Shown here one piece after another: positions 10,801-22,800 of a stretch of DNA of 64,000 bases (position 1 is the first letter of the stretch; each line of letters opens with the position of its first letter). Under the pieces are notes generated by a model. The model did no database searches and was not told the origin of the DNA. It was given only the letters and a program-made list of their open reading frames with translations. Position numbers and translations under genes: made by a program. Origin of the DNA: Heloderma charlesbogerti (Eukaryota > Chordata > Lepidosauria > Squamata > Helodermatidae); NCBI GenBank assembly GCA_026122225.1, contig JANEZZ010001870.1, forward strand, positions 558,001 to 622,000. The letters are read 5' to 3'.

Positions 10801-13800
10801 GTAATCAGGGGGCCAGTGAGACAAACAGATGCTATTTGATCAATTTATTTTAAGTATTTATATGCCACTTTCCAGGCAAATCTAACAATATTAATTACCA
10901 TAAAATATTCAAACAGGAAGCATCAAAACCAATTATAATAATTTAGAATTGCAGCCAACATTGGAGACTGAATTTGAAGCAGATTGCTGGGATGCGGTGA
11001 AATTGGGGTGGGTGGGGGGAGCTCTGCAGGACGTGGTTCACAAAGAAGTCTTCAAATTCAGATTTCAGCTTGCCCATTTTGGAAGGGATTCTCCTCCTTC
11101 TTCCTTGTTCCTCTTTTTGTTTCTCAGAACTCCTCTGGGAGATGTTGGCTGCAGTTCTAAACCCCCTTACAGGGGAGGAAGCCCCACTGAATCCGGTGGG
11201 GCTTACGTCTGAGTAGAGATGCATAGAACTGCAGTGTTCTCCATTTCTAGCTCCCCACCCCAATTTCACCGCATCCCAGCAATCTGCTGCGGAGTTGCTG
11301 CTCCCAACCCCATTTTTGCCCATGTGTGCAGTTTTGCCTACTGCTTCCACCCCCCTCTCCTTCCCTCTTTCTCCTTCCCCCTGCAGTGAGAAGGCTGCAT
11401 CCTTACTACAGATCAAACAGAGAAGTGATTTCAGCACTTTAGGATTAGTTACTACAATTAGCCTTTAACCCTTTCACTGCAGGGCAGTGAAATTAATTTC
11501 TTACTTCTGAGTAAACATGCACAGAATGGGGGGGGGATGTTAAAGATTGAAAGCGAGCTACCTAAAGTGATTGAGTGTCCCCACTTAATGAGGTAATGTG
11601 AGGGGTCACATTTAGTCCTGTCGCTATCGTGCTACTGCAGTTTTGGAAGGTACATCATTTTTTTTAATGGGTGGGGGAGGGTTGGACATAGGTTGGGGAG
11701 GGTGGGGCACTAACACACACACTGGCCAGAGAAAGCAGAAGGGACGGAACAAGGTGGGAGTGGGAGGGGGGGAACAGGCTCTCTAAATGACCATAGAATC
11801 ATAGAACAGTAGGGTTGGAAGGGGCCTACAAGACCATCGAGTCCAACCCCCTGCTCAGTGCAGGAATCCAAGTCAGAGCATCCCTGACAGGTGGCTGTCC
11901 AGCCTCGTCTTGAATGCCTCCGGTGTGGGAGAGCCCACTGCCACCCGAGGGATTCGGTTCCATTGTCATATTGCTCTGACAGTCAGGAAGTTTTTCCTGA
12001 TGTTCACCTGGAATCTGGCTTCCTGATGTTCACCTGGAATCTGGCTTCCTGTCACTTGAGCCCATTATTCCGTGTCCTGCATTCTGAGATGATCGAGAAG
12101 AGGTCCTGGCCTTCCTGTCTGGGACAACCTTTCAAGTACTTGAAGAGCGCTATCATGATGATGGCAGCAAGACTCCACCCAGTAGCCACCCAAACAGTTC
12201 ACAGTAAACTGCACCTGACCTGCCCAGAGCCCCAGGCTAGCTGTAGGATAATCTGGGTTTTCAACCCTTGCGTGTCCCCAGATGGAGCTGATTCAACTAC
12301 AGTAAAAACTGCAGCAAAATAGCGAGAGAACTAAACCTGTTGCCTTGGAGATTCCCCCTGGAGTGCTCACAGTTGTCCAAAACATCTGGAAGGCACCAGG
12401 TTGGGAAGACTAGGGTTTCTTTAAAAAAATCCTCCCTGGTTTGCATGTAAAGGACAAGCCAGGAATCTGCTAAAGTGAAACTGAAGGTTGGTTTCTTCCT
12501 CCTCCCAGCTTCGTGGGAGGAGGAGCAGGATGGAGGAGTGTGAACACTTCCATTCAGTATTGTAGTTTACAGAGGTCATCTTTCCAAAAGGAGTATTGGG
12601 CACGGATGAGCAAAATTCCAGAGACCCTTTGTATATACTTTATAAATCAGTAACAGGTCTCTGAATCAGTCTTGTTTTGTTGTGCTTCTTATTAATCTTC
12701 CCCATTTTGGTGCTCTCCAGATGCTTCGGACTTCAACTCTCATCAGATCCAGCCAACATGGCTAATGGTGAAGAATGATCATCCCAGAGTGTAGGACATG
12801 GAATACTGGGCTGAAGTTACAGGAAGCCAGATTCTGGCTGAACATCAGGAAAAACTTCCTGACTGTTAGAGCAATATGACAATGGAACCAATTCCCTAGG
12901 GAGGCAGTGGGCTCTCCCACACTGGAGTCGTTCAAGACGAGGCTGGACAGCCATCTGTCTGGGATGCTCTGACTTGGATTCCTGCATTGAGCAGGAGGTT
13001 GGACTCGATGGTGTTGTAGGCGCCTTCCAACCCTACTATTCTATGTTTCTATGATGGGGGTTGTAGTCCAAAACATATGGAGGGCAGGAAGTTGGGGAAG
13101 GCTGTGCTGTAGTGTGTCAGTTTTTTGGCAAGTGTTGCTTGCCAGAATCTCAAGAACTAGCGTGATTCATATAACTCTGTAGTTGTTTTCCAGTTTGGGG
13201 CAATTTCCATTCTGACTGCAGCAATCAATAATAAAATGATCTCTTTGTGAAGAGTGTTCTAGGAGTCTTTGAAGCTCAATAGACATACTAGTGAGGATTC
13301 TGGTCAAATGAGCTGCTATACAATTTCTGAAATGATCCTGAAAATAGAGCTCCAAAAATCGATAACAAAAGGACATGCTTCTAGATGAAATGGGTGCTTT
13401 TATTATGCAACTAGATTTTTTGGGCTGGGTCCAGATGACATTGTTGTCTTCCATTTGTAATCCGTGTTTTCCCACTGCTGCTTCTGTCTTCTTTACTTTC
13501 CACAAAAAACCTGTTAAGGAGGGCAAGACTGAATAGCTGCAATGCGTTTGATTGAATGAGTAGAACAAACAATATGAAATCATAGAGTTGGAAGGGTCCT
13601 TGGAGAGCAGCCATTCCAGGGGTGGAGAGTCTGTGGCCCTCCAGATGTTGGGCTGAAAATTTCATCAACCCTAGTCAGCATAGCTAATGGTGAGGGGTGA
13701 GGGGAGTTGTAGTCTAGCAACATCTGGAGGGCCACATGTTCTCCACCCCCGATCTACTTCAGTGCACTGCTCAATGCAGGTTTGGCCGTGCATGATGCAG

Positions 13801-16800
13801 TTACTGCACCCTGACAGATGCTTAAAGGCCTCCAGCAAAGGAGAGCCCACCACATCCTGAGGCAGTCTGTTCCAATGCTGAACAGCCCTCACTGTTAGGA
13901 AGTGACTGCAGATGTTTAGCCAAAATCTTCTTCCCTACAGTTTCCACCCACTGGTTCTAGCCCTGTCCTCTGGAGCAACACAGAGCAAGTCTGCTCAATC
14001 GTCTGCATGACGGCTTTTCAAATATTTGAAGACCACTATCATGTCTCCTCATAATCTCTCCTCTTCTCTGGGCTAAACTTACCCAGCTCTTCCAACCATT
14101 CTTTGTAGGACTTAGTTTCCAGACCTCTCACCATCCTGGTCACTATTCTGTGGATGTACTCCAGTTTGTCAATGTCCTTCTTAAAATTTGGCACCCAGAA
14201 ATAGACACAGTACTCCAAATGTCGCCTGACTAAGGCAGAATAGAGCAGAACTATTACTTCCCATGATCTGGTTCTGTTAATGCAGCCTAAGAAGATTGCA
14301 TTAGCTTTCTTAGCTGCTGCATTGCAGCTTGAAATTCACTAAGTCACCCAGGACCTTTTCACATGTACCAAGCAAGGTCTCCCCCATCCTATATTCTTGC
14401 CTTTGATTTTTTGTCCCTAAATGCAAGACTTAACATTTATCTGTTGAATTTCAACTTGTTAGATTCAGCCCAGTGTTCTAGCCTGCCCAGTTGCTTTTTA
14501 ATTTTGATCCTTTCTTCCTGGTCTGTTGGCTGTCCTATTTTTTTGTCATCAGCAAATTTGATAAGCAACCCCTCTACACCCTCATCCAGGTCATTTATAA
14601 AAATGTTGAACACAGGGCAAAACCCTGAGGCCAGCCAGTAGGATGCCAAGCCATTAATGAGCACTCATTAGCATCCAACACACATCTTACCTTCTTGTCA
14701 GCAAGGATATCATGAAAACCTTGTCAAATGCTTTTCTGACATCAAGATAAAGTATGTCTACAGCATTCCCATAATCTACCAAACTAATAACTCTGTCAAA
14801 AAAAGGTTGGCTTGGCATGACTTATTCCTGAATAATCTGTGTTGATTCCTAGTAATCAATGTATTATAGAATCATAGAATAGTAGGGCTGGAAGGGGCCC
14901 ACAAGGCCATCGAGTCCAACCCCCTGCTCAATGCAGGAATCCAAGTCAGAGCATCCCTGACAAATGGCTGTCCAGCCTCGTCTTGAAGGCTTCCAGTGTG
15001 GGAGAGCCCACCACCTCCCCAGGTAATTGGTTCCATTGTCGTATTGCTCTTACAGTCAGGAAGTTTTTCCTGATGTTCAGCCGGAATCTGGCTTCCTGTC
15101 ACTTGAGCCCATTATTCCGTGTCCTGCACTCTGGGATGATCAAGAAGAGATCCTGGCCTTCTTCTCTGTGACAACCTTTCAAGTACTTGAAGAGTGCTAT
15201 CCTATCTCCCCTCAGTCTTCTCTTCTCAAGGCTAAATATGCCCAGTTCTTTCAGTCTCTCTTCATAGGGCTTTGTTTCCAGTCCCCTGATCATCCCTGTT
15301 GCCCTCCTCTGAACCCTCTCCAGCTTGTCTGCATCCTTCTTAAAAGTGTGGTGCCCAGAACTGGACACAGTACTCCAGATGAGGCCTAACCAGTGCTGAG
15401 TAGAGTGGAACTAGTACTTCCCGGGATTTGGAAGCGATGCTTCTATGAATGCAGCCCAAAATAGCATTTGCCTTTTTTTCAGCCACATCACATTGTTGGC
15501 TCATCTTCAGCTTGTGATCGACAACAATTCCAAGATCCTTCTCGCTTGTAGTGTTGTTGAGCCACGTATCCCCCATCTTGTAACTGTGCATTTGGTTTCT
15601 TTTTCCTAGATGCAGAACTTGGCATTTGTCCCTATTCAATGTCATTCTGTTGTTTTCTGCCCAGCGCTCCAGTCTATCCAGATCACTTTGAATTTTGTTT
15701 CTGTCTTCCAAAGTATTAGCTATCCCTCCCAATTTTGTGTCATCTGCAAATTTGATCAGCATTCCCTGCACCTCCTCCTCTAAGTCATTCATAAAAATGT
15801 TGAAGAGCACTGGGCCCAGGACTGAGCCCTGCGGTACCCCACTTGTTAACTCTCCCCAGTTTGAGAAGGTCCCATTGATAAGCACTCTTTGAGTCCGATT
15901 CTGTAGCCAACTGTGGATCCACCGGATCGTTGTTTCATCTAGCCCACTCTGAGCTAGTTTGCTCATCAGGATATCATGGGGCACTTTGTCGAAAACTTTG
16001 CTGAAGTCGAGGTATATGATGTCTACAGCATTCCCACGGTCTACAAGGGAGGTGACTTGATCCAAAAATGAGATCAGATTTGTCTGGCAGGACTTGTTTT
16101 TGACAAATCCATGTTGGCTTGGGGTAATCACTGCATTGTTGTCAAGGTGCTTCCAGATGGATTGCTTTATGATCTGCTTCAGAATTTTCCCAGGGATTGA
16201 TGTCAGACTGACTGGTCTGTAGTTCCCAGGTTCCTCCTTTTTCCCCTTTTTGAAGATAGGGACAACGTTAGCCCTCCTCCAGTCATCTGGCACTTCCCCC
16301 GTCCTCCATGATTTCTCAAAGAGAATAGACAGCGGTTCTGAGAGTTCCTCTGCCAGTTCCTTTATGACTGTAGGATGCAGTTCATCTGGCCCTGGAGATT
16401 TGAACTCATTCAAAGTAATGAGGTGTTCCTTGACCATATGCCTGTTGATCTCAAGCTGCAATCCTGCCCCTTCAGCCTGTACTTCGCCTTTGCCAGGGGG
16501 GTCATAGACCCTGTTTTGGGAGAAGACTGAGCCAAAGTAGGAATTGAGCACCTCTGCCTTTTCTTGGTCATCTGTTATCGTTTTGCCATCCTTATTTAAT
16601 AGCTGAACCACCATTTCTTTCCTCTGCCTTTTACTATGCACGTAGCTGAAGAAAGCCTTTTTGTTGTTTTTAACATTCCTTGCTAACCTCAGCTCATTCT
16701 CAGCTTTAGCCTTCCTGACGCCATCCCTGCAATTCTGTGCTATCTGCCTGTACTCTTCCTTTGTTACTTGGCCTTCTTTCCACTTCCTATATGTGTCCTT

Positions 16801-19800
16801 TTTTGTTTTCAGGTCATCTCTAAGCTTTTTGTGAAGCCACATTGGCTTCTTCTGTTGTCTTCCACCTTTTCTTCTTGTTGGAATTGCTTGTGATTGTGCC
16901 TTGAGAATTTCCTTTTTTAAAAGCTCCCACCCATCTTGGACTCCTTTTCTCGCTAGCATCGCTTGCCATGGGACCTTACTGATCATTGTTCTGAGTTTAT
17001 GAAAATCAGCTTTCCTAAAATCCAGGGTACGCGTTTGACTACACTCGGCTTTTGCTTCCCTTAGAACCAAGAACTCAAGTACAACATGGTCGCTTTCCCC
17101 CAGAGTTCCTGTAACTGCTACTTGATCCACGAAGTCATCTCTGTTGGTTAGGATCAAGTCAAGGATAGCCGATCCTCTAGTTCCTTGCTCTACTTTCTGT
17201 AGGAGGAAGTTATCCGCCACACAAGTCAGGAATTTCCTGGAGGGGCCATGTTTTGCAGAATTTGTCTCCCAACAAATATCGGGGAAATTGAAGTCCCCCA
17301 TGACTACTACATCATGCTTCCTTAAAACCTTGGTTATTTGCTTTTCAAAAGTTTCATCCTTGTCTTCTTCTTGATTGGGTGGCTGGTAGTAGACTCCGAC
17401 CACCAGGTACCTTCTATTCTTTGCTCCATTTATTTCAACCCAGATGCTCTCGATGGGGCTACCAAGCTCCTCCTCCTGTATTTCTGTGCAGAGATATGTA
17501 TTTTTCACATACAGTGCAACCCCACCTCCCTTTCTGTTCCTCCTGTTCTTTTTGAACAAGTTATATCCTTCAATTGCTGTATTCCAGTCATGAGAGTCAT
17601 CCCACCAAGTCTCAGTTACACCTATCAAGTCATAATTTCCCTCTTGTATTAAGAGTTCAAGTTCGTTCTGTTAGTTTCCCATACTTTGGGCATTAGTATA
17701 TAGACATCGAAGACCATGTGCTTCATGGTCTGGCTTTCTTCCTATATGTGTCTGAAGACTATTATTGGGCCCTATCAGAGCTGTTCTCTCCGTTGCAGTG
17801 CATGCTCCTACGTCCATTGTTACCCCCAACATTACATCTCCCTTCCCCATGGGATTCAGTTTAAAGCCCTCCTGATGAAGTTCTTCATGCTGTGGCCAAA
17901 CACATTCTTCCCATCCTTTGTGAGGTGCAACCCATCCCTAGCCAACAGCCCATCTTCCAGGAAGTATAGCCCGTGGTCCCAGAATCCAAATCTCTCTCGT
18001 CGGCACCACCTTCATAGCCAGTCATTCACCCGGAGTATTTTTCGTTCCCTTTCTGTCCCTCTTCCAACTACTGGAAGGATGGATGAGAAAACTATCTGGG
18101 CCCCAAAGTTCTTGAGTTTCCTTCCCAAAGCTTCAAAGTCTGACGTGATTTCTTCGTAGCTCTGCTTGGCGGTATCATTTGTTCCCACATGGATGAGAAG
18201 AAAGGGATCCCTGTCAGTGGGCTTTATGAGTGCAGGCAACCTTTCAGTCACGTCTCTAATCTGTCCTCCCGGGAGACAACATACCTGGCGAGTCCACGGG
18301 TCTTCGCGACATACTTGGGTCTCGATCCCACGCAGCAAGGAGTCTCCCACTACTACCACTCTTCTCTTCTTCTTCCTGTAGGCCTGGGTTTCATCGCCTC
18401 TGTTTGACTGACCTTTAGCCTCTTGCTCACTCTCATGCAGGTTCCCCTGTGATTCTTCCTCTGCAGGCTGTCCTCCAGTCTCATCCGCAAGTACCTGGAA
18501 TCGGTTCCACAGCTCCACTGCTTCCACTGGTGCAGAGTGGCGTCTAGTTCTTCTTCTCCTAACTGTCACCCTTTTCCAAGGAGTATCCTCTATTCCATTT
18601 TTCCTCACCTCAGCATTTCCCACTGCCTCATCTTGCTGTTGCTCTTCAAATCTTGCTATTATTTTCTAGATGCTTAGAGATCAGCCACTTAATCATCTGT
18701 TCTAGAATTCGCTTGGTATTGAGATTAGACTGACTGGTCTGTAGTTTTCTGGATCCCCCTTTTTGAAGATGAGAACAATATTTGCCCATCTCTAGTCTTC
18801 TGGCACCTCTCCTGTTTTCCAGGAATTCTCATACAGATAACGGCCATGAAATAACATCTGTAAGTCCCTCACTTTGGAATGTAATATATCTGGCCCTGGA
18901 GACTTGAATTCATTTAAAGTAGCCCGGTGTTCTCTAACCATCTCCTCACCTACCTAGAGCTGCAAGGCCCTCCTTACATCATTTGTTCTACTTGTCCGAG
19001 GCTGAACACAACTCCCGTGGTGGAAGAAGACTGAGGCAAGATAGCAGTGGAGTATTTCTGCCTTCTCTCCTTCACCTGTTTACAATTCCCCATTTTCCAT
19101 AAGCAGCGCCCCCCCCCATCTTTTTCTTGATTCTAAAAAAAGCCAAGGAAGCTCTTTATTAGCCTTCCTGACACCATCCTTACAGGTTCAGGCTATTCTG
19201 TTGTATTCCACCTTATTATATATCCCCTTCCCCTCCCATCTCCTATACACGTCCCTTGTAAATCTCAGTTCCTCAGAGAGCTCCCTATACAACCCACTGG
19301 CTTCTTTAGAAGTCTCCCTTTTTTCTGTCATGGAACACCTGTTCCGTGAGTGGAAGGGGAAACAGGTGTGCCCTCACACTTTTTGTCCTTCCCTCCCTGT
19401 GGCCTTTTCCACTCCCACCAGGTAGAAATCTTTTCCCCCCATCTGGCTGCCTTCACCAAACCAAACTTAAACCTTCCTGGGTCTTGGGTATCTACTTTAG
19501 GTAGCATGGGGATTGGCTGTTAGAAGTGGAGTAGGGAACCCCAAAAGAAAAAAGACTACAAAGTTTCAAATAACAAAGATTAAATTTTACTGGTCCCAGG
19601 GAGGACTGCTTTGGTCCAGAGGATGGGATGGCCTTCTAGGTCTCATCTTCAAGCCTGGGATAATTGGCAAGAACAGGACAGTCTTGTGGGATTCACATTA
19701 CTGACCCAGCCCCCCACCTCTCAACAGACCCAGCTTTTCTCACCCAGGAACATCAGGCGAGCAGTTACATTTCTTGGCAGAGGCTGGGTTATTCCCAAGG

Positions 19801-22800
19801 AGTCCCTATAGAACGGATGTGGAGAAGGTGGAATTCAAGGGCTAGTGATCTGTGGCAGCCTGACTATGCAACAGAGAAACAAGAGGTGGAAGCTCCCTTC
19901 TTGAGAGGGCCTCAAAAGGGCAGAGACAGAAACCTTCACCCAAAGCACACTTTCCTGTTTTAAGTGATGCAATTCAATAGTTATTCCAATAAATACATAA
20001 ATATTTACCTGTGTGAGGCTTATACATATACATGGACGAGGGCGGGTTTGATGTACCCCTGCCAGGGGACCTCCCCAACTTATCTCTGAGCTTTTTGAAA
20101 TGGGCTTTGCTGAAGTCCAGGTACACGCCTATGATCCGCAGGAGGAGACAGTCGTTAGTTGACTTAATGAGTCTTGGGCCTCCCTGTCACAGCATCGGTG
20201 CGTGTTCCGGGAACGCAGCACGCCTCCCATGGGGACACTCCTGGCATGCGCGTAGCTGCCTCTCGGTGGGGAGTCTCCAGCCACACTGTGTGTCTGCTCC
20301 TCCCGCCCAAGGGCCCAGTTCAATTCCAGACGAGCTCTCGGGCTGCAGTCTGGTCCTGGGTGGGGCTGAAGGCAAATGGGGTCACAAGTGTCGGGGCCGG
20401 ACCATACCAGCGCATTTTAGCTCAAAGCTCTTAGGAGAAGCAAGCCAGCCCTTTAGAATGGGGGGGGGGGCTTCACAAGACCCAGGAAACCACCGGACAA
20501 TCAGTGGTTGGGGGAGAGGGTGTGGCCAGGGAAAGGGGCGTGGCCATCTGGAGAACTCTGGAGGGCTGGATTGGGCCCCAGAGGGCTGCGTTTCCCCACC
20601 CCTGGCATAAGGAAGGGGCTTCTTTCTACCCTGGAGGATTCCCAGCTTGCCTGATTTTCCCCTGTCTTTTCTCAGTCTGTACCTATTCAAGTTGGGACTG
20701 GCCCCACAGATTCAGGACCTGTATGGCAAAGTGGACTTCACAGGTGAGGGGAGCACCTTCCTTTCTGCCTGTCAGCTTGGTTGGGAGGGCCATGGAGAAG
20801 GCAGGTTCAGGATGTTTATCAGAAAAGACATTCACTGGAGTGGGGACTAGATAGCAGCGCCTGTCTTTGCTCCCTGCCAAAGGATGAGGCCCAGATCGGG
20901 ATCAAGCATGGCTTTTCCAGAACAAGTGCTGTCCCGGGCGCTTTCCCTCCACTGCTGATGGATGGGCCACATGTACCTGGGGATCTTCTGCTGGAATGGG
21001 GAGGGAGGTCAAGATCCTGCTCTCGGTTTAGCCTCTTGGTTGGCCACCTTTGCCAGATACTCACAAGAGAAGAATTGGGCATTCTGATCTCACCTGCTTG
21101 TCCTTCGCCGTGTGTTTCAGAGGAAGAAATCAGCAATATGAGGAGTGAGCTGGAGAAGTACGGGATTCAGATGCCTGCCTTTGGCAAGATTGGTGGAATT
21201 CTGGCCAATGAGCTCTCTGTGGATGAAGCAGCATGTAAGAAAGAAATTAGTTTCACTCTTCTGACAGGGTGATTGATCACATCTGCCAAATGGAGAGAAA
21301 ATTAGCATGGAGACATTTGCTTTAAATAGCATAATGAAATATGAAATAAAACATTTGGCCTGTAAAGATTGCAGATTGCCTGTCCTGCAGCAAAGTTATC
21401 ATCTGGCCCTTGCTTTCGAGATTTCTTTTGAGTCAGGCATCTGTTCTATGCCCCAGACATGTGCCTGCTGTGGACAAATATCATGCCATGGGACTCTTGT
21501 CCGTTGTCCTCTCCCAAGAAAAGGAAGAGGTTTGAGCCTGGTGGACTGTGGCAGGACTTGAGCGGACAGAGCGGTGCTCATGCTGGGCACTAGATAAGTG
21601 TCTCCGAGGCTGTGGCTGAGTCTTTGCCTTGTGTTCCCTTTATCCCAGTGCATGCAGCTGTGATTGCCATTAATGACGCCATCGACCGCCAGATTCCCGC
21701 TGAAACCTTTGCAGCAATGAAGAACCCTAATGCCGTGTTGGTGAATCTTGACGAGCTCCTGGCACCAGTTTATCAGGGCACCCTTTATCAGGCCAAGCAG
21801 GACAAGACCGAAAATGCGCGAAACAGGGTAGAGGCATTATTCCGCCCCTCCCCGCTCCTTATTGTGAAGTGCCTAGAGCTGTGGCTGGGGAGGGAAGGAT
21901 GATGATGGATTAGAGCCACAACCTCACCATGGATGCTGCAGGCTTGCGGGGGCGTGTTTCTGCCTTGTGGGCGGAAGAGCCAGAGGAAAGCGTGTGCCCG
22001 GCACAGATCGGTTCAGCAGCCATGCTATACAGCTGGTGCCTGCAGTGGTTTTCTGTTGCACACAGCTCTTACTGCCTTTCCAGTGTAGCCCTTCTTGCAG
22101 AGCTAGGACCTGCCAACATGCGTGCACAGCTTTTTCCTGTGAAGCTCAAAGCACTTAGGGAAGTGTGACCGAATCATTAAATAATTGCTATGTCATGTTG
22201 GGCTGCCGTTCTGAATGAGAGCTGGCATTTTGACCATTAACTTGCTCACCTCTACGAGATTCTTCACTTCCATGGTTGGAGAATCTTGGCAGGTGTCTCC
22301 TGCAAGAGGGATGTTCCTTTTCATTGCCGTGATTCAGTGCTGGGTCTCCATGCAGCATCCTGCTGGGGTGGGAGGGGAGAAAGGGCTGAGAGGCAGTTGC
22401 AGCTGTGGCTCCATGTAGGTTTAGTGCAGCCATGGTCCATCTAGCCCCTCTGCCAGAATATTATCAGCTCCTTCAATGTTGGAAGTCTCGGCCCCATGGG
22501 CAGCTCTAAAGAGTCACTCCTAGGTGGTGTTTTTTCATCTTCAGATTGCCTCTGAAGATATGGAAAGAGAAAGGGACGTTTATGAAGAGCTGCTGACTCA
22601 AGCAGAGATTCAGGGCAACGTCAACAAAGTGAATAGTAAGTTTGGGAGACAACCCCTCTCCATCCCAGCTGGGGACTCTCCTGGCTTCCTTTGGTATTTT
22701 CTTTGTCCCAAATCCTCTCTTGGAAGCAGAAAATTCCCACCTTCCCCCTGGGCTCCTGGCCTGCAACACAGTATGCTCCATTTACCTTATGAGCATGGTT

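Larger units (their letters stand above)
14866..18655 (-). mobile_element. CR1 LINE, nearly full-length copy
   Basis: This is a 3.8-kb element in minus orientation, from the terminal CATAGAATCATAG at its 3' end to the start of ORF1 near 18655. ORF1 and ORF2 are described separately. It is inserted in an older CR1 that continues on both sides; a short TATT-type duplication may flank it. Breaks seen: a frame loss between ORF1 and the endonuclease start near 17645-17660, and one near 15340-15368 inside the RT C-terminal part. It appears to be one of the least decayed transposons here and therefore comparatively recent, but it is not intact. Confidence 0.93.

Noticed and set aside
15340..17628. 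A host gene encoding an endonuclease/reverse transcriptase
   Set aside because: It is one of several near-identical CR1 copies with a CR1 3' end; automated annotation often mislabels these as genes.
20032..20610. A 192-codon open frame
   Set aside because: Low-complexity, Gly/Ser/Pro-rich, spanning a CR1 piece and intron. No homology recognised, and the true exon begins later in another frame.
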